Shown here: positions 1 to 5,930 of the stretch, one piece after another
How the letters are laid out: the number at the start of each line of letters is the position of its first letter
Numbering within the stretch: the stretch's first letter is position 1
Assembly (NCBI GenBank): GCA_947573015.1
Contig: CANPDS010000062.1
Coordinates: 1-10,386, forward strand
DNA: 10,386 bases
Source: an uncultured Muribaculum sp.
GTDB lineage: Bacteria > Bacteroidota > Bacteroidia > Bacteroidales > Muribaculaceae
Direction: 5' to 3'
Notes under the pieces: model-generated
What the model saw: the letters and a program-made list of their open reading frames with translations, nothing else
What the model was told of the DNA's origin: nothing
Database searches by the model: none
Position numbers and translations under genes: made by a program

Positions 1-1177
1 CGGAGTCGACCATGCTCTTTTCCCCGCGCTACGTGCCATATACGAGAACTTCTCGGTGGAGCAAGCTCAGCGCATAAAAGATATCGAATCTGTCACCAAC
101 CACGATGTAAAGGCTGTGGAATATTTCCTCAAGGAAGAGTTTGACCGCCTCGGCATAAGCGATGTGAAGGAGTTTATCCACTTCGGCCTCACATCGCAGG
201 ACATCAACAACACCTCCGTACCCATGTCGGTAAAAGAGGCTATCACCGATGTGTACCGCCCACTGCTCGTGGAGCTTATCGAACACCTTGAGGCTCGCGC
301 CGAAGAGTGGTACAACCTCCCCATGCTCGCCAAGACCCACGGTCAGCCGGCATCCCCCACTCGTCTGGGCAAAGAGATCCGCGTATTCTCATACCGTCTC
401 CGCAAGCAACTCGCACTGCTCGACGCCACCACCGTCAGCGGCAAGTTTGGTGGAGCCACCGGCAACTTCAACGCCCACCTAACCGCATATCCATCGATCG
501 ACTGGCGCGAATTTGCAGCCAAATTCCTTAGCGAACGTCTCGGCATAGAGCGCGAGGAGTACACAACACAGATCTCCAACTACGACAATCTCGCAGCTCT
601 CTTCGACGCCCTGCGCCGCATCAACACCATCATCCTCGATCTTGACCGCGACATGTGGCAGTACATCTCGATGGAATATTTCAAGCAGAAGATCAAAGCA
701 GGCGAAGTAGGATCCTCGGCAATGCCACATAAAGTCAACCCGATCGACTTCGAGAACTCGGAAGGCAATCTCGGCATAGCCAACGCCATCCTGTCGCACC
801 TATCAACGAAGCTCCCGGTAAGCCGTCTGCAGCGCGACCTCACCGACTCTACCGTGCTCCGCAACATCGGTGTGCCCCTTGGCCACATGATGATCGCCCT
901 GGCATCGACCCTCAAAGGCCTCGGCAAGCTGCTGCTAAATGAGACCGCGATCAACCGCGACCTCGACGACATGTGGAATGTAGTGGCCGAAGGCATCCAG
1001 ACTATCCTGCGTCGCGAAGGCTATCCAAAGCCCTACGAGACCCTCAAGGAGCTTACACGCGTCAACACAACCGTCACCGCCGAGAGCATCGCCGCATTTA
1101 TCGACACCCTCAACGTCACCCCCGAAGTCAAAGCCGAACTCCACCGCCTCTCCCCCCACACCTACACCGGCTATTGA
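1..1177 (+). CDS. purB: Adenylosuccinate lyase, 5' end outside the window
   Basis: Cytosolic enzyme of purine synthesis that eliminates fumarate from SAICAR and from adenylosuccinate. The reading frame is open from base 2 to the TGA at 1175-1177, giving 391 visible residues; relatives of this E. coli-like subgroup have about 450, so some 55-60 N-terminal residues lie upstream. The GTG at 56 is an internal valine, not the start, because the residues before it (GVDHALFPALRAIYENFS) continue the family sequence. Seen motifs: TSQDINNTS near 190-220, the AKTHGQPASPTRLGKE stretch near 328-375 with the conserved catalytic-type histidine, and the fumarate lyase signature GSSAMPHKVNP at 710-742, which carries the mobile-loop serine known as the base in this family. 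All expected motifs are intact. It ends alone, followed by an inverted repeat and then the ribosomal operon promoter, so it is probably not co-transcribed with rpmB. Confidence 0.96.
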   Translation, partial: GVDHALFPALRAIYENFSVEQAQRIKDIESVTNHDVKAVEYFLKEEFDRLGISDVKEFIHFGLTSQDINNTSVPMSVKEAITDVYRPLLVELIEHLEARAEEWYNLPMLAKTHGQPASPTRLGKEIRVFSYRLRKQLALLDATTVSGKFGGATGNFNAHLTAYPSIDWREFAAKFLSERLGIEREEYTTQISNYDNLAALFDALRRINTIILDLDRDMWQYISMEYFKQKIKAGEVGSSAMPHKVNPIDFENSEGNLGIANAILSHLSTKLPVSRLQRDLTDSTVLRNIGVPLGHMMIALASTLKGLGKLLLNETAINRDLDDMWNVVAEGIQTILRREGYPKPYETLKELTRVNTTVTAESIAAFIDTLNVTPEVKAELHRLSPHTYTGY

Positions 1178-1192
1178 CACCACCAATAATTA

Positions 1193-1237
1193 AATTGGAG
1201 CACTCCGAGTACCCTAAGATCTCGGAGTGCTCCAATT
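1193..1237. repeat. Perfect 17-bp inverted repeat downstream of purB
   Basis: The arms 1193-1209 (AATTGGAGCACTCCGAG) and 1221-1237 (its exact reverse complement) flank an 11-nt loop, starting 15 nt after the purB stop. In RNA this would be a very stable hairpin. The 3' side runs into TTCAAATTAAT, not a clean T tract, so it may end purB transcription only weakly or act through RNA stability. The right arm with AGAT before it (1217-1233), read on the minus strand, matches the dispersed repeat at 1368-1384 at 15 of 17 positions, so it belongs to the same repeat family. Confidence 0.75.
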
Positions 1238-1357
1238 CAAATTAATCCTGATCATTCACCACAAAAGCCTCTCCTCCTCTTATCGCAGTTCCTCCCAATT
1301 CAATGCCACTACAGATCGTTATAAGTTTTCAAGATTCTCCACGATCGGGACTGAAAC

Positions 1358-1384
1358 CAGAGCCGTCGGAGTGCTCCGAGATCT
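1358..1384. repeat. Short dispersed palindromic repeat, copy A
   Basis: This 27-nt stretch contains the core GGAGTGCTCCGAGATCT and is preceded by CAGAGCCGTC. It aligns without gaps to 2345-2371 with 24 of 27 identities; the three differences are all A/G transitions. The centre CGGAGTGCTCCG is a 5-bp inverted repeat around TG. Another ACTCCGAGC follows at 1391-1399. Both aligned copies lie in gene-free DNA a short way upstream of promoters. The nature (REP-like element or protein-binding site) is not known to me. Confidence 0.6.
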
Positions 1385-1409
1385 CTCATCACTCCGAGCA
1401 CCGTGAGTA

Positions 1410-1443
1410 CACAAAAAGCGGTGGTTTTGTGCACAAAAAGCGG
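1410..1443 (+). repeat. 12-bp direct repeat upstream of the ribosomal promoter
   Basis: CACAAAAAGCGG occurs at 1410-1421 and again at 1432-1443, 22 nt apart, which is about two helical turns. It sits 30-65 nt upstream of the -7 element of the rpmB promoter, so the copies would face the same side of the helix. An upstream activator or A-tract UP-like role is possible but is only inferred from position. Confidence 0.55.
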
Positions 1444-1449
1444 CGAAAA

Positions 1450-1481
1450 CTTGCACGGTTGCGAAAAAATTCGTTACTTTG
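1450..1481 (+). promoter_or_regulatory. Bacteroidetes-type promoter for rpmB-rpmG-DUF4295
   Basis: A -7 element TTACTTTG (1474-1481) fits the TAnnTTTG consensus except for its second base. The weak -33 element CTTG (1450-1453) lies 20 nt upstream, within the usual spacing. Transcription would begin near 1487-1490, leaving a leader of about 120 nt before rpmB. The -33 match is only three of four bases, hence the moderate confidence. Confidence 0.6.
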
Positions 1482-1509
1482 CACACTGTTTTTAGGCTCA
1501 TCCTGTAAA

Positions 1510-1536
1510 ATTGTTGAGAATGATGCACTTAGCAAT
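1510..1536 (+). promoter_or_regulatory. Possible hairpin in the rpmB leader RNA
   Basis: ATTGTTGAG (1510-1518) can pair with CTTAGCAAT (1528-1536) as a 9-bp RNA stem with two G-U pairs and a 9-nt loop. It lies in the middle of the long leader between the promoter at 1450-1481 and the rpmB start at 1608. Ribosomal operons are often autoregulated through leader RNA, but no known L28 or L33 binding motif is recognised here. The rest of the leader, 1537-1607, turns A-rich before the start codon, as usual in this phylum. Confidence 0.3.
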
Positions 1537-1607
1537 GATATGAGACTGAGATGGCGGCCTAATGACCGAAATAGAATTTCAACAAAACAAAAGATAACAA
1601 AACAGCC

Positions 1608-1868
1608 ATGTCAAAGATTTGTCAGATTACAGGCAAGAAAGCTATGGTGGGCAATAACGTGTCGCACTCGAAGCGTCGTACAAAGCGCACGTTCAATGTC
1701 AACCTCTTTGAGAAGAAGTTCTACTGGGTAGAACAGGACGCATGGATTCGCCTGACCATCAGCGCAGCCGGTCTCCGCACCATCAACAAGCTCGGTCTTA
1801 ACGCAGCAATGCAGCAGGCAGCCGAGAAGGGTTATTTAACTGGTAAAGACATCAAATTTATAGACTAA
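1608..1868 (+). CDS. rpmB: Large ribosomal subunit protein bL28
   Basis: Structural protein of the 50S subunit, 86 residues, within the normal family size. The N-terminus MSKICQITGKKAMVGNNVSH and the following basic stretch SKRRTKRTFNVN are classic L28, as is the later AGLRTINKLG. There is only one cysteine (C5), so the paired-cysteine zinc-binding form is not present. The ATG at 1608 is preferred because it begins exactly at the conserved N-terminus; it is preceded by an A-rich tract (AACAAAACA) without a Shine-Dalgarno sequence, normal for Bacteroidetes. It is the first gene of a three-gene operon: the rpmG start lies 3 nt after its stop. Expression is probably from the promoter at 1450-1481. 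Confidence 0.97.
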   Translation: MSKICQITGKKAMVGNNVSHSKRRTKRTFNVNLFEKKFYWVEQDAWIRLTISAAGLRTINKLGLNAAMQQAAEKGYLTGKDIKFID

Positions 1869-1871
1869 GCT

Positions 1872-2060
1872 ATGGCAAAGAAAGCTAAAGGTAATCGCGT
1901 ACAGGTGATCCTCGAATGCACCGAGCACAAGGCCAGCGGCATGCCCGGCACCTCCCGCTACATCACTACCAAGAACCGCAAGAACACCACTGAACGTCTG
2001 GAGCTTAAGAAATACAACCCCATCCTTAAGCGCATGACTGTCCACAAAGAAATCAAATAA
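1872..2060 (+). CDS. rpmG: Large ribosomal subunit protein bL33
   Basis: Small basic 50S protein of 62 residues, near the exit-site side of the ribosome in known structures. The sequence starts MAKKAKGNRVQVILECTEHK and has the typical RYITTKNRKNT and LELKKYNPILKRMTVHKE segments. Only one cysteine (C16) is present, so this is the zinc-independent form, lacking the two CxxC pairs of zinc-binding L33 proteins. The start follows the rpmB stop by only 3 nt, supporting co-transcription and translational coupling. The next gene begins 20 nt after its stop. The order rpmB-rpmG-DUF4295 is a standard arrangement in Bacteroidetes genomes. Confidence 0.97.
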   Translation: MAKKAKGNRVQVILECTEHKASGMPGTSRYITTKNRKNTTERLELKKYNPILKRMTVHKEIK

Positions 2061-2080
2061 GCACTTAACATCTCCAAGAT

Positions 2081-2230
2081 ATGGCAAAGAAAACCGTTGC
2101 ATCACTGCAGAAAGGTGAAGGACGTACCTACAGCAAGGTGATCAAGATGGAAAAATCACCTAAGACAGGCGCATACGTCTTCAAGGAAGAGATGGTTCCC
2201 AACGATCAGGTTAAGACCGCTCTTAAGTAA
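2081..2230 (+). CDS. DUF4295 family small ribosome-associated protein
   Basis: A 49-residue basic protein, starting MAKKTVASLQKGEGRTYSKV and ending VKTALK, with the family's central KMEKSPKTGAYVFKEEMV segment. It matches DUF4295, a family found directly after rpmG in Bacteroidetes. From memory, the Flavobacterium johnsoniae ribosome structure showed a phylum-specific large-subunit protein (named bL38) that corresponds to this family; I am fairly but not fully sure of that link. The ATG at 2081 follows the rpmG stop by 20 nt and repeats the MAKK opening of rpmG. It is the last gene of the ribosomal operon, closed by the terminator at 2288-2327. The gene is short enough to be missed by automatic gene finding. 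Confidence 0.92.
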   Translation: MAKKTVASLQKGEGRTYSKVIKMEKSPKTGAYVFKEEMVPNDQVKTALK

Positions 2231-2250
2231 GATATTCCCGTTGGTTGATG

Positions 2251-2277
2251 CCGTCGGCATCCGCCAAGCAACAAATA
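2251..2277 (+). other. Short hairpin ahead of the operon terminator
   Basis: TTGG-TT-GATGCC-GTC-GGCATC-CG-CCAA can fold as a 6-bp stem plus a 4-bp outer stem separated by a 2x2 internal loop. It lies between the DUF4295 stop and the main terminator and has no T run, so it is not itself a terminator. A role in 3'-end processing or protection of the ribosomal mRNA is conceivable; only the pairing is seen. Confidence 0.4.
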
Positions 2278-2287
2278 CAACCCACAG

Positions 2288-2327
2288 CAGCGGGTCCGTA
2301 AAATTTACGGACCCGCTGATTTTTTTT
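2288..2327 (+). terminator. Intrinsic terminator of the ribosomal protein operon
   Basis: The arms CAGCGGGTCCGTAAA (2288-2302) and TTTACGGACCCGCTG (2304-2318) are perfectly complementary around a single A; in RNA the inner A-T pairs open into a small loop. A run of eight T follows at 2320-2327. This is a textbook strong terminator 57 nt after the DUF4295 stop. Confidence 0.95.
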
Positions 2328-2344
2328 AGCAACCCCAAGACTTT

Positions 2345-2371
2345 CAGAGCCATCGGGGTACTCCGAGATCT
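2345..2371. repeat. Short dispersed palindromic repeat, copy B
   Basis: Core GGGGTACTCCGAGATCT preceded by CAGAGCCATC; 24 of 27 bases match copy A at 1358-1384. It lies 18 nt after the T run of the ribosomal terminator and about 60 nt upstream of the GH2 promoter. No function can be read from the sequence. Confidence 0.6.
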
Positions 2372-2429
2372 ATGAGCACTCTTACACAGAGAGCTATGAA
2401 GAGCTTAAATCCATTTTATCAGCCCTTGA

Positions 2430-2461
2430 TTTGGCGTTACGCCATATTATGATTAACTTTG
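2430..2461 (+). promoter_or_regulatory. Bacteroidetes-type promoter for the GH2 gene
   Basis: TTTG (2430-2433), a 20-nt spacer and TAACTTTG (2454-2461) match the TTTG/TAnnTTTG consensus completely. Transcription would start near 2468, giving a leader of about 27 nt before the ATG at 2495. TGGCG-TTA-CGCCA (2432-2444), a perfect 5-bp inverted repeat, overlaps the -33 element and the spacer and could be an operator. The A/T-rich TTG at 2459 lies inside the -7 element and therefore cannot be the start codon. Confidence 0.8.
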
Positions 2462-2494
2462 TATAAATCAGTTAACGAAACAATTATTATCACT

Positions 2495-3400
2495 ATGACA
2501 ACAATCAAGACCATTACTCTGGCCATGGCTTCGCTGTTGCTTATGCCTGCCGGAGTAAGCGCCGGCAAGACCTCGCGTGGAACACACTCCGCAGGCTCGC
2601 CACGCTACACGTTGCCCCTAAACGGACCTCAGTGGCACATGATGCGCGACACTGCCGCCACATGGCAGCACGACCGCCTTTACCTGCCCGAAGAGGCTAA
2701 GGATCTCACCCGATTGCCAGTCAACCCTCCTACCGGAGGATGGAATGTCCTCTCAGCCGCCAATGCCATCGATGTAAGCGTGCCTGGCACAGTAGAGGAG
2801 TATCTCACAACATCGTCGCGTCCGTCGCCCGACGATTTCAATGGTGTGAGCTGGTGGTTTACCACTGTCAACCTTCCGGAATCGCTCAAAGGGAAACGCG
2901 CTATATTGCGCTTCGAATCGGTGCGTATGCGTGCCGAGGTATATCTCGACGGTAAGCTCGTAGGCTATGACATAGTAGGCGAATCGCCATTTGACGCTGA
3001 CATCACCGATGCAGTAAAATTCGGCACTCCACAGACCCTCGCCGTACGCGTTACCAACACCGGCGGCAATTTCCACTGGCAGGATTTCACCCAGATGCAA
3101 TGGGGCGATTACAAGATACCCCCCTCGCGCTCATTCAGCGGTCTCATCGGCCGAGTGAAACTCGATGTGGTTGATCCGGTATACATCGACGACATCTACA
3201 TGCAGAATCAGCCGGTAGCCACACAGGCCAAGGCTATCGTTACTGTAAAAAATGCCGGCAAAAAAGCCGTGGAGCGCACCGTAGCATACACCGTCACTCC
3301 CAAGGAGCAGCCCGGAGCAAAGGCAATCGCCACCGGTAGCAGCAAAGTGACCCTACAGCCAGGCGATAATGAGGTGACACGAGGCGGTGCTCCGCCTTAA
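2495..3400 (+). pseudogene. GH2 glycoside hydrolase, N-terminal fragment of a broken gene
   Basis: N-terminal 301 codons of a secreted family 2 glycoside hydrolase (beta-galactosidase/beta-glucuronidase-like). The ATG at 2495 starts a signal peptide (MTTIKTITLAMASLLLMPAG, then VSAG) with no lipobox cysteine, so a periplasmic or secreted soluble protein is expected. Residues about 60-225 form the jelly-roll sugar-binding domain, including SWWFTTVNLPESLKGKRAILR and VRMRAEVYLDGKLVGYD. The beta-sandwich domain begins near residue 226 (VYIDDIYMQNQP) but stops after LQPGDNEV, residues about 287-294, some 70 residues in, where about 110 are usual. The frame then runs through seven unrelated residues to TAA at 3398-3400. 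The catalytic barrel continues in another frame from 3378. The fragment alone has no active site. Assembly error cannot be excluded. Confidence 0.85.
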
Positions 3401-5780
3401 CGGACGCCGCATGATGCTACGCTCAGCCATCAGCTGGGGATATTGGCCGGCAACAGGTCTGCACGCTACGCCCGAAATGGCCCGCAAGCAGATAGCCACC
3501 GCACAGTCGATGGGCCTCAACATGCTCAACTTCCACAGGTCGATCGGTTCGCCCGTAGTGCTCGAACAAGCCGACTCAATGGGTATCCTCTATTATGAAG
3601 AACCGGGAAGTTTCCATTCGGCCGACCACGACCCATTCATCCGCACCATCGTCAACACCAAGCTACAGCGCATGGTGAAGCGCGACCGCTCGCATCCCAG
3701 CCTTGTCATCTACAACCTCATCAACGAACTTGGCGGAGTACGCGCCGCCGACACAGCCCTTATGGCCAAACGCCGCGACGACCTTGTGCTGGCCCACGCC
3801 ATCGATCCATCGCGCGTGATGACGCTCACTTCAGGCTGGGCCTCGACCGAAAAGGCCGAGGAGGACTCCAAATTCCACATGCGTCCTTTCGACCCCACAC
3901 CCTACTTCCGCGGATGGTATGACAACCACCGCGCAGGCGGTCCGGCCACATGGGAGGACAGCTACTACCGCAACCGCCGCGACCAGCGCATGTTTACCGA
4001 CAACCATACCGAAGTGTACATGCGCGGTGAAGAGGGTGCCATCTCCACACCTCCACGCCTGGCACTCATATCGCGGAGCATCGACTCAACCGGCGTCGAC
4101 GGCTGGGACGGTGCATTCTGGCGTGCGCAGACCAAGGAATTCACCGACTTCTTCAACCGCAAGAATCTGGCTGCCTCTTTCGGCAACCTTGATTCGCTCA
4201 CACGCTCCATGGGCGACATACAACTCTACCATCAGGGACGCCGCATCCAGTCGATGCGCATGGAGGATATAGGCGACGTCTACGTAATCAATGGCTGGGA
4301 ATCAATGCCCTATGATAACCATTCAGGAGTGGTCGACAACTACCGCAACTGCAAGGGCAACCTCAACACCATAGCACGCTTCACACAGCCGCTCTATGTG
4401 GCCGTGTCGCCCCACAGCCAGTTTGTCAGCCTTCCCGGAAAGGTCGACGTTGACTTCCACATAGTCAACGAGGTCGATCTGCGCGGTGCCTACACCCTCA
4501 ACATATCGCGGCAGTCACCCGACGGAAGTGTAAAACGGATGTTCACACGCCAAGTCAACGTGGAGGGTGGCGACCGTCTCGGTCAACTCCTCTTTGAGGC
4601 TCAGCCTGTAGAGATCGAGGGCGACGGTGGCATGTACACCATCACAGCCTCCCTTACCGATGCCAAAGGCAATGTCGTTGCCAAGGGTTACGAGGAGGTG
4701 CTCGGCATAAGCGATGACCATGCCCTACTGCCCGGTAACGGTGCAATCTATGGAGAGACCGATGATCCCGTGGCACAATACTACAAGAAGATGACCGGCC
4801 GTGAACTGCCAGTCTACAATCCGTCGATGGGTAAACTCGACTGGCTTATCGTGACACGCCCGGCACTCGACGAGGCTACACCAATCCCCGCCAAGCATTA
4901 CGACAACGCCAACGGACCGGCATTTCAACTCACATGGTTCAAGGACAATGACATAAGCGCCCCTGCCGGAACTGTAGGCGACAACTGTATCGACCGACAG
5001 TTTGTGGGTGGCGCACAGCCCGATCCGCTCATCCCCGCCAATCAGGAATTCTCGGCTATATGGGAGGGCCACCTCGTGGCTCCTGCCGATGGCAACTATC
5101 TGCTTGGCGTGCGCACCGACCGAGGTGTGCGCATGGAAGTCAACGGCCAGCGTATCGCCGACAGCTGGGGCAACAACAAGGATATGACCGTCACCTCTCC
5201 GTTCTACTTCAAGAAGGGTGAAAAAGTGCATCTGATGGTGCAGTATCGCCAGACGAAGCCCGACGGAATGATCCATCTTGTATGGACCGAACCGGGCACA
5301 TCCGCCATAGCTCCCGAATCGATCGTTGACCGCACCATGACCGACGGCACCACCCTGCTGCTGCTCCGCTCACCGGAGTCGTGGATGGAATTTCTCAACC
5401 CCACGGCAGGAATAGGCTACAACAGTCTGTTCACAGTAGGCACCGACTGGGTGGGAGGTGTGCATTTCGCTACCTCACATCCCGTGCTGGCCGGACTCCC
5501 TGCCAACACCGCCATGAACTGGCCCTATCAGGAGGTCGTAAAGGATGGCAACCGGCGTCTCGGATTCAAGATCGACAAGGAAAACATGATCATGGGATGC
5601 TACCGTTCATGGCCGTTCCATCTCGGCACAGCCATGGGCGAGACACAGTGCGGCAAAGGACGCGTGCTCTACTCCACACTGCGCATCACCGAAGCCCTCA
5701 ACTCACCCGAACCCTCAGCCGAGGTTGCCCGCAAGCTATTCGGCAACATAATCCGGTGGGCCACACCCCAGGATAAATAA
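3387..5780 (+). CDS. GH2 catalytic barrel with PA14 domain, C-terminal part of the broken gene
   Basis: The frame is open from 3378, after a TGA at 3375-3377; GTG 3387 is only the first possible start, so 797 residues without signal peptide. Family sequence begins at once with VLRLNGRRMMLRSAISWGYW, the end of the GH2 sandwich-to-barrel linker. The TIM barrel spans about residues 10-340, with NFHR near 48 and the acid/base motif IYNLINE (E114). GEEGA at 214-218 carries the likely nucleophile (E215 or E216, by analogy). An Ig-like domain follows at about 345-450. LDWLIVTRP near 490, then a PA14 carbohydrate-binding-type domain at about 508-638 (FSAIWEGHLVAPADGNYLLG), then DGTTLLLLRSPESW and GKGRVLYSTLRI suggest PA14 inserted into a glutamine-amidotransferase-like fold. 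The substrate is not predictable. Downstream sequence is undamaged, which points to a recent break or an assembly error. Confidence 0.85.
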   Translation: MLRLNGRRMMLRSAISWGYWPATGLHATPEMARKQIATAQSMGLNMLNFHRSIGSPVVLEQADSMGILYYEEPGSFHSADHDPFIRTIVNTKLQRMVKRDRSHPSLVIYNLINELGGVRAADTALMAKRRDDLVLAHAIDPSRVMTLTSGWASTEKAEEDSKFHMRPFDPTPYFRGWYDNHRAGGPATWEDSYYRNRRDQRMFTDNHTEVYMRGEEGAISTPPRLALISRSIDSTGVDGWDGAFWRAQTKEFTDFFNRKNLAASFGNLDSLTRSMGDIQLYHQGRRIQSMRMEDIGDVYVINGWESMPYDNHSGVVDNYRNCKGNLNTIARFTQPLYVAVSPHSQFVSLPGKVDVDFHIVNEVDLRGAYTLNISRQSPDGSVKRMFTRQVNVEGGDRLGQLLFEAQPVEIEGDGGMYTITASLTDAKGNVVAKGYEEVLGISDDHALLPGNGAIYGETDDPVAQYYKKMTGRELPVYNPSMGKLDWLIVTRPALDEATPIPAKHYDNANGPAFQLTWFKDNDISAPAGTVGDNCIDRQFVGGAQPDPLIPANQEFSAIWEGHLVAPADGNYLLGVRTDRGVRMEVNGQRIADSWGNNKDMTVTSPFYFKKGEKVHLMVQYRQTKPDGMIHLVWTEPGTSAIAPESIVDRTMTDGTTLLLLRSPESWMEFLNPTAGIGYNSLFTVGTDWVGGVHFATSHPVLAGLPANTAMNWPYQEVVKDGNRRLGFKIDKENMIMGCYRSWPFHLGTAMGETQCGKGRVLYSTLRITEALNSPEPSAEVARKLFGNIIRWATPQDK

Positions 5781-5799
5781 AGACATCCGATCATAACTT

Positions 5800-5839
5800 C
5801 ACCTCCCGGCATCCAGCAGAGTATGTCGGGAGGTGTTTT
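5800..5839 (+). terminator. Intrinsic terminator of the GH2 gene
   Basis: CACCTCCCGGCAT (5800-5812) pairs with ATGTCGGGAGGTG (5823-5835) over 13 bp with one G-U, around a 10-nt loop, followed by TTTTA. It begins 19 nt after the GH2 stop. The T tract is short, but the stem is strong. Confidence 0.8.
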
Positions 5840-5930
5840 ATAACATACTTTTATTGCGGTACTATGCGATAGAAATTGTGTCATCACTTATGTGGCCACA
5901 AACACAATCATATCAATAAAATTAAAGTAC

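Noticed and set aside
2459..2494. TTG at 2459 as the start of the GH2 gene
   Set aside because: It overlaps the -7 promoter element; the ATG at 2495 opens directly into a signal peptide.
4725..5276. A 183-codon open frame on the minus strand inside the GH2 gene
   Set aside because: It lies wholly opposite the PA14 region, shows no family features and has no start region of its own.
5846..5930. TACTTTTA at 5846-5853 as a -7 element for the BspA-like gene
   Set aside because: One base departs from TAnnTTTG, it directly abuts the GH2 terminator, and there is no TTTG at the proper distance upstream.
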